From assembly GCA_041687295.1 (NCBI GenBank), contig JAWLCG010000273.1:1-7047 (forward strand): 7,047 bases of DNA, written 5' to 3'. Origin of the DNA: JAWLCG01 sp041687295. GTDB taxonomy: Bacteria > Planctomycetota > Phycisphaerae > SM23-33 > FEN-1343. Under the pieces are notes generated by a model. That model was not told where the DNA came from. It searched no databases and saw nothing but the letters and a program-made list of their open reading frames with translations. How positions within the stretch are numbered: the stretch's first letter is position 1; the number at the start of each line of letters is the position of its first letter. A program made the translations under genes and the position numbers. Below are positions 1-6,415 of the stretch, piece after piece.

Positions 1-668
1 TGGTCGACGGCGCCAGCCCGCTGCACCGCACCGCCGGCGAGCTGGCGCTGATGACGGGCCAGTTTGACCAGGCTGTCCGGCACTTCCGCGAGGCCCGCCT
101 GCGCGGCGCGCCGGACGAGGAGGTCCAGGAGCCGCTGGCCAAGGCCCTGTTCTTCGCCGGCCAGTACGAGCCCGCCCTGCGGGCCCTGGCCGAGTTGGAG
201 GCCCTGCCCGCCTTCCAGCGCAGCGGCTGGGTCCAGTCGATGCGCGGCGAGTGCTACCTGGGCCTGCAGGACCCCCGCGAGGCCCGCGCCTGCTTCCAGA
301 AGGCCACCGAATACCAGCCCAAGGTCGCCCAGCACTGGGTGAGCCTGGCCAAGGCCGCCCTGGCCAGCCAGGACACGCCCCGCACCGTGATGGCCGCCCG
401 CCAGGCCCTGACGCTCGAGCCGGGCAACGCCGACGCGGCCGCTCTGCTCAGTGCGGCCCTGCTAGCGCAGAATCGGCCCGAGCAGGCCTACGAGGTGCTC
501 GTCAAGAGCGTCCCCCAGAACCCGCGCGATCCGATGCTGCTGTGCCTGCTGGGCAAGACCCTCAGCGCCCTGGGGCGCGACGAGCAGGCTCGCTCGTGCT
601 TCCAGGCCACCCTCCGCCTGGACCCGCAGAACTCGATGGCCCGCGAGCTGCTCGCCCGGGCCCAGTGA
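1..668 (+). CDS. TPR-repeat protein, C-terminal part (5' end outside the window)
   Basis: The frame is open from base 3 to the TGA at 666-668, and the first ATG inside is at 51. That ATG is probably not the true start, because the codons before it (ending GELAL) form the first half of a TPR helix completed by MTGQFDQAVRHF just after it. The visible protein is about 221 residues of roughly six consecutive 34-residue tetratricopeptide units. Each shows the usual small-residue and aromatic spacing, for example GQYEPALRAL, DPREARACFQKA, RPEQAYEVL and GRDEQARSCFQATLRLDP. A short capping helix ends the protein. TPR solenoids are protein-binding scaffolds, and no catalytic domain is seen. Its position upstream of secretion genes would fit an assembly or pilotin-like helper, but the target cannot be told. 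TPR identity is secure; the specific role is unknown. Confidence 0.88.
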   Translation, partial: VDGASPLHRTAGELALMTGQFDQAVRHFREARLRGAPDEEVQEPLAKALFFAGQYEPALRALAELEALPAFQRSGWVQSMRGECYLGLQDPREARACFQKATEYQPKVAQHWVSLAKAALASQDTPRTVMAARQALTLEPGNADAAALLSAALLAQNRPEQAYEVLVKSVPQNPRDPMLLCLLGKTLSALGRDEQARSCFQATLRLDPQNSMARELLARAQ

Positions 669-683
669 CGGACTCGATGATGC

Positions 684-706
684 CGGTGCGGGATTCGCCC
701 GCGCCG
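684..706 (+). terminator. Hairpin after the TPR gene, possible terminator or attenuator
   Basis: A 9-bp stem (684-692 with 698-706, one G-T pair) closes a 5-base loop, ATTCG. It begins 15 bases after the TPR stop codon. No run of T follows, so a classical intrinsic terminator is not shown. It could be a T-less terminator, a partial attenuator or an mRNA end stabiliser. It is the only structural hint that the TPR gene and the kinase gene may be separate transcription units. The spacing and stem size resemble the hairpin after the ATPase gene (6393-6415). Confidence 0.35.
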
Positions 707-727
707 CCCGCGTCCACGACCGAGGCC

Positions 728-733
728 AAGGAG
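728..733 (+). promoter_or_regulatory. Ribosome binding site setting the GTG start of the histidine kinase
   Basis: AAGGAG lies 8 bases upstream of GTG at 742. No ATG in this frame lies nearby, and the next in-frame ATG (823, residue 28) would remove the first membrane segment, so this site supports the GTG start. Confidence 0.75.
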
Positions 734-741
734 CCACGAAC

Positions 742-2181
742 GTGACCAGCGCGAAACGATTGGCGATTGTGACGGTGGTGCTGATCTGCTGCGGCGCCGC
801 GGCCGGCTATTACGCCACCGCGATGGCCCTGCAGGGCCGGTGGCTCGCCAATGGGGCCAATGTCCTGGTGCTGACGCTGACGGCCGTGCTGGCCGTGCTG
901 ATGATCCTGCTGGTCTGGCGCCAGATGCACCGGGCGATGGACCGGCTCGCCGAGCAGCTGGACACCATGAGCCGCACCGGCCAGATCGGCCTGGTGATGG
1001 CCGGCGAGGGCGACCAGCTGCCCGACGTCGTCCGCCCCCTCAACCGCTTCCTGACCCGCTGCCAGGGCCAGATCGAGCAGCTCCGCGTGGCCAATCGCGA
1101 GTTGCAGATTCAGTCCCGCATCGCCGATGCCGAAAAGCATCAGGTCGAGGCCATCATCTACTCGATCTCCGAGGCCGTCCTGGTGACCAATCGGTTCGAC
1201 GAGCTGATGCTGGCCAACGAGGCCGCCGAGCGGCTGCTGGGCTTCACCCTGGCCGGCGCGGTGCGGCAGAACATCGAGCAGGTGCTGTCGGACACGGCCC
1301 TGGTCCGGCTGATCCGCGACACGCGCAGCCACGGCCGGCGCAGCCGAAAGGTCGTCGAGCACAGCCTCGAGTACGCCGGCGAGACGCGGACGTTTAACGT
1401 GACGCTCAGCTGCATCGCCACGGGCCTGGACGAGATCGGCGGCGTGGTCGCCGTGCTGCACGACGTGACGCGGGAGAAGGAGATCGCCAAGATGAAGACC
1501 GACTTCGTCTCGAACGTCTCCCACGAGCTGCGCACGCCGCTGGCGAGCATCAAGGCCTACGTCGAGATGCTTATTGACGGCGAGGCCGAGGACGACCGCA
1601 CCCGCATGGAGTTCCTGGAGGTCATCGCCGGCGAGTCCGACCGCCTCGGGCGGATGATCGACAACATCCTGAACATCGCCCGCATCGAGTCCGGGGTGGT
1701 CAAGGTCGTCCGCGAGCCGCTGAGCCTGACGGCCGTCGTCAAGGAGGCGGCCGAGGTCGTCGCCCCCCAGGCCCGGGCCAAGACCCTCCGCCTGACCGAG
1801 CGGATCGCCCCGGTGCTCGGGCAGGTCGAGGCCGATCGCGACATGATCTACCAGGCCGTGCTGAACCTGCTGAGCAACGCCATCAAGTACACGCCCGAGG
1901 GCGGCACGATTACCATCGCGACCGAGCTGGACGAGCGCCGCGGCGTGGCCAGCTGCAGCGTCCGCGACACCGGCGTGGGCATCCCGCCGGAGGACCTGCC
2001 GCACATCTTCGACAAGTTCTTCCGCGTGCGGAGCAACAACCGCATGGCCAAGGGGACGGGCCTGGGCCTGAGCCTGGTCAAGCAGATTGTCGAGACCGTC
2101 CACGGCGGCCGGCTGTTGGTGACCAGCGAGCCGGGGCGGGGCAGCACCTTCACCATTGAGTTGCCGATCTGTCATTCGTGA
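742..2181 (+). CDS. Membrane PAS-domain sensor histidine kinase
   Basis: This 479-residue protein is a class I two-component kinase of PhoR/WalK-like build. Two hydrophobic segments (about 7-29 and 39-59) are separated by only about nine residues, so there is almost no periplasmic domain. A HAMP-like stretch (about 62-112) and a coiled linker lead to a PAS domain (about 134-245), ending in the usual VLHDVTREKE. The HisKA dimerisation helix carries the phospho-acceptor H261 in SHELRTPL. The ATPase domain has an N box (NLLSN, 375-379), G1 box DTGVGI (409-414), F box IFDKFFR (422-428) and G2 box GTGLGL (438-443). All motifs look intact, so the enzyme should autophosphorylate. The receiver gene 55 bases downstream is its obvious partner. 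With so small an external loop, the signal is probably sensed in the membrane or by the cytoplasmic PAS domain. The GTG start is backed by AAGGAG. Confidence 0.95.
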   Translation: MTSAKRLAIVTVVLICCGAAAGYYATAMALQGRWLANGANVLVLTLTAVLAVLMILLVWRQMHRAMDRLAEQLDTMSRTGQIGLVMAGEGDQLPDVVRPLNRFLTRCQGQIEQLRVANRELQIQSRIADAEKHQVEAIIYSISEAVLVTNRFDELMLANEAAERLLGFTLAGAVRQNIEQVLSDTALVRLIRDTRSHGRRSRKVVEHSLEYAGETRTFNVTLSCIATGLDEIGGVVAVLHDVTREKEIAKMKTDFVSNVSHELRTPLASIKAYVEMLIDGEAEDDRTRMEFLEVIAGESDRLGRMIDNILNIARIESGVVKVVREPLSLTAVVKEAAEVVAPQARAKTLRLTERIAPVLGQVEADRDMIYQAVLNLLSNAIKYTPEGGTITIATELDERRGVASCSVRDTGVGIPPEDLPHIFDKFFRVRSNNRMAKGTGLGLSLVKQIVETVHGGRLLVTSEPGRGSTFTIELPICHS

Positions 2182-2224
2182 GTGCGGCGGCCGGCCGTCG
2201 CGCCGCTCATCGGGCGCAGCCGCC

Positions 2225-2233
2225 AGGGAGAGG
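2225..2233 (+). promoter_or_regulatory. Ribosome binding site deciding the start of the receiver gene
   Basis: The purine run AGGGAGAGG ends 3 bases before ATG 2237; its GGGAG core lies 6 bases away. It picks ATG 2237 over the in-frame ATG at 2156, which would add 27 arginine-rich residues with no receiver-domain character and would overlap the kinase gene. Confidence 0.7.
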
Positions 2234-2236
2234 ATT

Positions 2237-2632
2237 ATGCAAGACCGGACGATCGTGATCGCCGACGACGAGGCCCACATCCGCCACGTCCTGTCGATGA
2301 AGCTGCAGAACGCGGGCTTCCGCGTGCTGATGGCCACCGACGGCGAGGAGGCCCTGGAGCTGTGCCTGCACGAGCCGCCGGCGCTGCTGATCACCGACTA
2401 CCAGATGCCCGTGCTCAGCGGCATCGAGCTGTGCCGCCGGCTCCGCGACGACCCCCGCACCCAGCAGGTGCCCTGCCTGATGCTCACTGCCCGGGGCTTC
2501 GACCTCGTCGGCGACCAGGCCGACCGCACCGGCATCGTCGCCGTCATGAGCAAGCCCTTCAGCCCGCGGGAGGTGCTGGAGAAGGTCAACGCGATCCTCA
2601 GTGCGTGCACCACGGAGCAGGGGCAGTCATGA
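2237..2632 (+). CDS. Single-domain (receiver-only) response regulator
   Basis: This 131-residue CheY-like protein consists of one receiver domain and nothing else. All residues of a working phospho-acceptor site are visible: the acidic pair D10-D11 in IADDEAH, the acceptor D54 in LITDYQMP, T84 in LMLTA, and K106 in MSKPFSP. There is no DNA-binding or enzymatic output domain, so it must act by protein contact or phosphotransfer. It follows the kinase gene by 55 bases and overlaps the HD-GYP gene by 4 bases (ATGA at 2629-2632), which suggests translational coupling. In RpfG-type proteins a receiver is fused directly to an HD-GYP domain. Here the two parts are separate but adjacent, so the HD-GYP protein is the best candidate target (inference). 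The start at 2237 was chosen from the ribosome binding site and the domain boundary. Confidence 0.93.
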   Translation: MQDRTIVIADDEAHIRHVLSMKLQNAGFRVLMATDGEEALELCLHEPPALLITDYQMPVLSGIELCRRLRDDPRTQQVPCLMLTARGFDLVGDQADRTGIVAVMSKPFSPREVLEKVNAILSACTTEQGQS

Positions 2633-4326
2633 GTGTAATGGCCGGCACATGGACGCTTGACGGGCCCGCGCGGCTGGGCCTGCAACGGCTGGCTGAGCAG
2701 CTCGAGACGATCGGCCTGCGGCTGTGGGTCTACGGGCCCGAGACGCTGCTGGCGGGCGGTCGGCCCTGCGAGGCCTGCACCCACCTGTGCGGGGCCCAGG
2801 GGCCCGGGGCGGCCTGGATGGCCGACCTGGCCGCCGAGGTCCGCGCCGACGGCGAGCCCCGCGTCCTGGCCGGCCAGGCCGGCTGTGTGGTGCTGGCGGC
2901 CCCCGTGCGGCGGCGCCGGCGCCTGGTGGCCGTGGCGCTGGCATGCTACTTCACCCCCGACGCCGGGAGCCGGGAGGCCTTCGCCCGCCTATGCGACCGC
3001 CGGCAGCTCGACCGCGCCTACCTCGCCGACGCCATCGCCCAGATGCCCACCCACGCCCAGAGCGAGGGCCCGCACCTGCTGACCATGCTCACCTGGCTGA
3101 TCGAGCAGCACCTCGACAGCGCCGTCGCCCAGGGCGAGCTGGCCACGCTGAGCACCAACCTCGCCAGCACCTACGAGGAGCTGGCCCTGCTCTACCGCGT
3201 CAGCGGCGCTACCCGCGTCAGCACGCGCCCCAGCGAGTTCTTCCAGGGCCTGTGCCAGGAGCTGCTGGACGTGATGCGGATCGAGGGCGCCGCCGTCATC
3301 CTGACCGACCGGCTCGACCCCGACCGCTTCGACCAGGTCGTCCGCGCCGGGCAGCTCGGGCTCGACGACGAGCAGCTCCGCTCCCTCGTCCGACGTCATG
3401 TCGCCCGGCGGCTCGACGGCGGTGCCCAGAGCCTCGTCGAGAACGATCTCACCGGCCAGGCCAGCCGACTCAGCGGGACCCTGCGCAACTTCATCGTCGT
3501 GCCCCTGACCGTCTCCAACCAGACCAAGGGCCTGCTGCTGGGCGCCAACAAGGCCGAGGGCGACTTCGACAGCGTCGACCTCAAGCTCATCAACTCCGTC
3601 GGCGACCAGGCGTCGGTCTACCTGGCGAACCAGCACCTCTACGAGGAGCTGCAGGAGCTGCTGATGGGCGTCCTGCACGTGCTGACGGCCAGCATCGACG
3701 CCAAAGACCAGTACACCTGCGGCCATTCGCAGCGGGTGGCGCTGATCTCGCGCCGCCTGGCGGAGATGTGCGGCCTGGACCCGGCGCGGGTCCGCAACGT
3801 GTACCTTGCGGGCCTGCTGCACGACGTCGGCAAGATCGGCGTGCCCGAGAGCGTCCTGTGCAAGACGGGCCGGCTGACGAACGAGGAGTTCGACGTGATG
3901 AAGCGCCACCCGGTCATCGGGGCGCGGATCCTCTCGAACATCCGCCAGATGCAGGACATGATCCCCGGCCTGCTGCACCACCACGAGCGGTGCGACGGGC
4001 GAGGCTACCCCGAGGGCCTGACGGGCCATCAGACGCCGCTGGAGGGGCGCATCGTCGGCCTGGCCGATGGCCTGGACGCCATGACCTCCAGCCGAACGTA
4101 CCGCAAGGCCTTGCCCATCGGCACCGTCAAGGCCGAGATCATCCGCTGCAGCGGCACGCAGTTCGACCCCGAGCTGGTCGACCACCTGCTGAGCCTGGAC
4201 CTGGCGGGCTTCCTCCACGAGATCCGCCAGGAGGAGAACAAGCCCGCCGCCATCCAGGGCACCCTGCGCGGCGAGGCCGCCCGCCACCTGCAGATGCTCG
4301 CCAGCCGACAGGAGGGAGTCGCATGA
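2629..4326 (+). CDS. GAF/HD-GYP cyclic-di-GMP phosphodiesterase with cysteine-containing N-terminal region
   Basis: This 565-residue cytoplasmic protein should hydrolyse cyclic-di-GMP. Residues about 1-140 form a divergent sensor-like region with a CxxCxxxC cluster (C47, C50, C54) and further cysteines at 86 and 106. A helical linker (about 145-190, LASTYEELALLYRVSG) leads into a GAF domain (about 195-335). The HD-GYP domain (about 345-515) has every key residue in place: H366 (CGHSQRV), H398-D399 and K402 in LLHDVGKIGVP, H427 in KRHPVIG, H451-H452-E453 and GYP in HHERCDGRGYP, and D480/D483 in ADGLDAMTSSRTYR. Metal binding and activity are therefore expected. The start at 2629 (ATGA overlap with the receiver stop, AGGGG five bases upstream) is preferred over ATG 2638. 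The gene also overlaps the STAS gene by 4 bases. There is no receiver domain of its own, so the neighbouring receiver protein may control it. The identity of the N-terminal region is uncertain; it has a PocR-like look. Confidence 0.94.
   Translation: MSVMAGTWTLDGPARLGLQRLAEQLETIGLRLWVYGPETLLAGGRPCEACTHLCGAQGPGAAWMADLAAEVRADGEPRVLAGQAGCVVLAAPVRRRRRLVAVALACYFTPDAGSREAFARLCDRRQLDRAYLADAIAQMPTHAQSEGPHLLTMLTWLIEQHLDSAVAQGELATLSTNLASTYEELALLYRVSGATRVSTRPSEFFQGLCQELLDVMRIEGAAVILTDRLDPDRFDQVVRAGQLGLDDEQLRSLVRRHVARRLDGGAQSLVENDLTGQASRLSGTLRNFIVVPLTVSNQTKGLLLGANKAEGDFDSVDLKLINSVGDQASVYLANQHLYEELQELLMGVLHVLTASIDAKDQYTCGHSQRVALISRRLAEMCGLDPARVRNVYLAGLLHDVGKIGVPESVLCKTGRLTNEEFDVMKRHPVIGARILSNIRQMQDMIPGLLHHHERCDGRGYPEGLTGHQTPLEGRIVGLADGLDAMTSSRTYRKALPIGTVKAEIIRCSGTQFDPELVDHLLSLDLAGFLHEIRQEENKPAAIQGTLRGEAARHLQMLASRQEGVA
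4310..4315 (+). promoter_or_regulatory. Ribosome binding site of the STAS gene
   Basis: AGGAGG, a full anti-16S match, sits inside the last codons of the HD-GYP gene, 7 bases before ATG 4323. With the ATGA overlap, it implies coupled but efficient independent initiation of the STAS protein. Confidence 0.7.
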
Positions 4327-4655
4327 ACGTCAAGGTCGAAAGCTACGGACACGCCCTGATCCTCAACTGCCGCGGCGAGCTGAACGCCGACGGCCTGGAG
4401 GCCTTCAGCCAGGAGGTCGAGCACCACCTGACCGAACAGGTCAACGAGGTGGTGCTCCACTGCGGCGAGATCACGTTCGTCGACTCGGCCGGCCTGGAGT
4501 ACCTGCTGGAGCTGCAGGACCGCCTGGCCGAGCGGCTCGGGCAGGTCACGCTGACCAACCTGCCCGAGAGCATCGCCACCATCCTGCAGATGACGCGCCT
4601 GGAGGGCAGCTTCGAGATCCGCGCCGACGTGTCCGAGGCCGTCAAGGCCATCTGA
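4323..4655 (+). CDS. STAS-domain protein, anti-sigma-factor-antagonist type
   Basis: This 110-residue protein is a single STAS domain of SpoIIAA/RsbV size. Strand 1-2 residues (ALILNCRGELNADG) are followed by the signature TFVDSAGLEYLL (51-62). S55 stands at the position phosphorylated by RsbW/SpoIIAB-type kinases in the known family. Family members switch partners according to phosphorylation, usually releasing a sigma factor or controlling another complex. The ATG overlaps the HD-GYP stop codon (ATGA at 4323-4326) and has AGGAGG 7 bases upstream, so the start is firm. No RsbW-like serine kinase, PP2C phosphatase or sigma factor is present in the window. The partner is therefore either encoded elsewhere or is one of the operon's own proteins. 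The long open frame that continues upstream of 4323 is only a shadow of the HD-GYP gene. Confidence 0.92.
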   Translation: MNVKVESYGHALILNCRGELNADGLEAFSQEVEHHLTEQVNEVVLHCGEITFVDSAGLEYLLELQDRLAERLGQVTLTNLPESIATILQMTRLEGSFEIRADVSEAVKAI

Positions 4656-4663
4656 ATATGCCC

Positions 4664-4670
4664 GGAGGGG
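4664..4670 (+). promoter_or_regulatory. Ribosome binding site of the secretion ATPase gene
   Basis: GGAGGGG lies 10 bases before ATG 4681, slightly long but usable spacing. It lies downstream of the out-of-frame ATG at 4658 and so cannot serve that start, which supports 4681. Confidence 0.65.
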
Positions 4671-4680
4671 ACGCACCCAT

Positions 4681-6393
4681 ATGCTGACTACACGAACCGA
4701 CCAGAAACTCCAGCTCGGCCAACTGCTGCTCGACAGCGGCGCCCTGACCGACGAGCAGCTCCAGGCCGCCCTCCGCCGACAGCGCGAGAGCGGCAACAAC
4801 CTGCTGCTGGGCGAGCTGCTCATCCAGCTGGGCTGGTGCTCCGAAGAGCAGATCATGGCCTGCCTGGCCCGCGGCTACGGCGTGCCGTTCGCCCGCATCA
4901 ACGCCAAGGTCGCCGACCCGCAGGTCGTGCAGATCCTGCCGCGCGAGTTCCTTGAAAAGCACGGCATCCTGCCGCTGTTCAAGGTCCGCAGCGTCCTGAC
5001 GCTGGCCGTCCACGAGCCCTCCAACGTCTTTTTGACCGAGGAGGTCGCCCGCATGACCGACTGCCAGGTGCAGGTGGTCTGCTCGACGGCCCGCGACATC
5101 CACGCGATGCTCGAGACCCACCTGCCCAGCGCCAACGTCTTCGTGATCGACGAGATCATGGAGGACGTCGACAGCCAGGACCTGGCCCTGGTCGAGGAGA
5201 TGGTCGAGGACATCGCCGACCTCGAGGCGGCGGCCGAGAACTCCCCGGTCATCAAGCTGGTGAACTACCTGATCTGCTCGGCCGTCAACGAGAGTGCCAG
5301 CGACATCCACATCGAGCCCGACGAGGGGGCCCTGCGGGTGCGCTTCCGCGTGGACGGGCAGCTCTACGAGAAGATGCGCCCGCCGGTGAAGATGCTGCCC
5401 GCCGTCGTCTCGCGCATCAAGATCATGGCCAGGCTGGACATCTCCGAGCGGCGCCTGCCGCAGGACGGCGGCATCCACGTGATGATGGGCAACCGCCCCG
5501 TCGACCTGCGCGTCAGCACGCTGGCGGGCCGGCACGGCGAGAAGGTCGTCGTCCGCATCATCGACAACCGCAACATCCTGGTCAACCTCGAGCAGCTGGG
5601 CTTCAGTTACGAAACCCTCCGGTCGTGGCGCAAGGTGCTCGACCGGCCCAACGGCATCGTCCTGGTCACCGGCCCGACCGGCAGCGGCAAGAGCACCACG
5701 CTCTACAGCACCCTGGCCGAGGTCAGCTCCGAGCAGATCAACATCTGCACCGTCGAGGACCCCATCGAGTTCAACCTCCACGGGGTCAACCAGTTCCAGG
5801 TGAGCGAGAAGATCGGATTCAGCTTTGCCAGCGCCCTGCGCAGCCTGTTGCGGCAGGACCCCGACGTGATCATGGTCGGCGAGGTCCGCGACAGCGAGAC
5901 CGCCCGCATCGCCGTGCAGGCTGCCCTCACCGGGCACCTGGTGTTCAGTACCCTGCACACCAACGACGCCCCCGGCTCGATCACCCGCCTGCTGAACATC
6001 GGCGTGGAGCCCTACCTGGTGGCCGCCTCGCTCGAGGCCGTGCTCGCCCAGCGGCTCATCCGCAAGATCTGCACGCACTGCAAGGAGCCCTTCGAGCCGC
6101 CCATCAATGTCCGCCGGGCCGTCGAGCGGTTCGCCGGCGAGGTCGAGACGCTCTACCACGGGCGAGGCTGCTCCAAGTGCCGCAACACCGGCTACAGTGG
6201 CCGAATCGGCATCCACGAGCTGCTCGTGCCCGACGACGAGCTGCGCGACGCCGTCCTGCGCAACCCCGGCGTCAACGAGCTGCGCGACCTGGCCGCCAAG
6301 GGCGGCATGGTCAGCCTGCGGGCCGACGGCATGGCCAAGGTCAAGGCGGGCATCACCACCGTCGAAGAGGTCTTCCGCGCGACCGCCGGCTAG
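4681..6393 (+). CDS. gspE: Type II secretion / type IV pilus assembly ATPase (GspE/PilB family)
   Basis: This 570-residue hexameric motor ATPase drives pseudopilus or pilus assembly at the cytoplasmic face of the inner membrane. An N-terminal MshEN-like region (about 9-65, QLGQLLLDSGALTDEQL then LLGELLIQLGWCSEEQI) continues into a standard T2SSE N-domain (to about 147). An acidic linker (about 152-187) precedes the motor core. The core has Walker A GPTGSGKSTT (331-340, K337), the Asp box TVEDPIE (357-363), Walker B DPDVIMVGEVRD (393-404) and the His box LTGHLVFSTLHTND (416-429). A zinc-binding tetracysteine follows: C464xxC467 and C497xxC500. All catalytic motifs are intact and the length is normal for the family. 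The stretch APGSITRLLNIGVEPYLVAASLEAVLAQRL reads closer to GspE than to PilB, but the two cannot be separated safely. It lies 25 bases after the STAS gene, and a GspF-like gene follows. Confidence 0.95.
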   Translation: MLTTRTDQKLQLGQLLLDSGALTDEQLQAALRRQRESGNNLLLGELLIQLGWCSEEQIMACLARGYGVPFARINAKVADPQVVQILPREFLEKHGILPLFKVRSVLTLAVHEPSNVFLTEEVARMTDCQVQVVCSTARDIHAMLETHLPSANVFVIDEIMEDVDSQDLALVEEMVEDIADLEAAAENSPVIKLVNYLICSAVNESASDIHIEPDEGALRVRFRVDGQLYEKMRPPVKMLPAVVSRIKIMARLDISERRLPQDGGIHVMMGNRPVDLRVSTLAGRHGEKVVVRIIDNRNILVNLEQLGFSYETLRSWRKVLDRPNGIVLVTGPTGSGKSTTLYSTLAEVSSEQINICTVEDPIEFNLHGVNQFQVSEKIGFSFASALRSLLRQDPDVIMVGEVRDSETARIAVQAALTGHLVFSTLHTNDAPGSITRLLNIGVEPYLVAASLEAVLAQRLIRKICTHCKEPFEPPINVRRAVERFAGEVETLYHGRGCSKCRNTGYSGRIGIHELLVPDDELRDAVLRNPGVNELRDLAAKGGMVSLRADGMAKVKAGITTVEEVFRATAG

Positions 6394-6415
6394 CGGCCCG
6401 CCGGCAGCGGGCCGC
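6393..6415 (+). terminator. Perfect GC-rich hairpin at the ATPase stop codon, possible terminator
   Basis: A perfect 9-bp stem (GCGGCCCGC at 6393-6401 with GCGGGCCGC at 6407-6415) closes a 5-base loop, CGGCA. The stem starts on the last base of the TAG stop codon. No T-tract follows, so this may be a T-less terminator, an attenuator lowering platform-protein expression relative to the ATPase, or an mRNA stabiliser. It touches the inverted octamer array and may belong to the same structure. Confidence 0.45.

Noticed and set aside
669..741. Searched for a promoter ahead of the histidine kinase
   Set aside because: No recognisable -35/-10 pair is visible in this GC-rich gap. Only the hairpin and the ribosome binding site can be supported.
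2184..2206. Possible hairpin (GCGGCG/CGCCGC) between kinase and receiver genes
   Set aside because: It is only a 6-bp stem with an 11-base loop in very GC-rich DNA, and competing pairings exist. It is too weak to call a terminator.
2156..2236. Earlier in-frame ATG for the receiver gene, overlapping the end of the kinase gene
   Set aside because: The extra 27 residues are arginine-rich and outside the receiver fold. ATG 2237 has a clear ribosome binding site and gives a normal CheY-length protein.
562..2394. Very long open frame on the minus strand opposite the histidine kinase and receiver genes
   Set aside because: It is antisense to genes with unmistakable motifs. The predicted product is low-complexity (H, D, L, G, A, Q rich), as expected from reverse reading of GC-rich codons.
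2989..4287. Minus-strand open frame opposite the HD-GYP gene
   Set aside because: Same antisense shadow pattern; the + strand gene has complete HD-GYP motifs.
2724..4322. Open frame running into the STAS gene, suggesting a large fusion protein
   Set aside because: The upstream portion is proline/arginine-rich, out-of-frame translation of the HD-GYP gene. The STAS start at 4323 has AGGAGG and an ATGA overlap.
4658..4660. Alternative ATG just after the STAS stop for the ATPase gene
   Set aside because: It is in a different frame from the ATPase gene and lies upstream of the GGAGGGG site.
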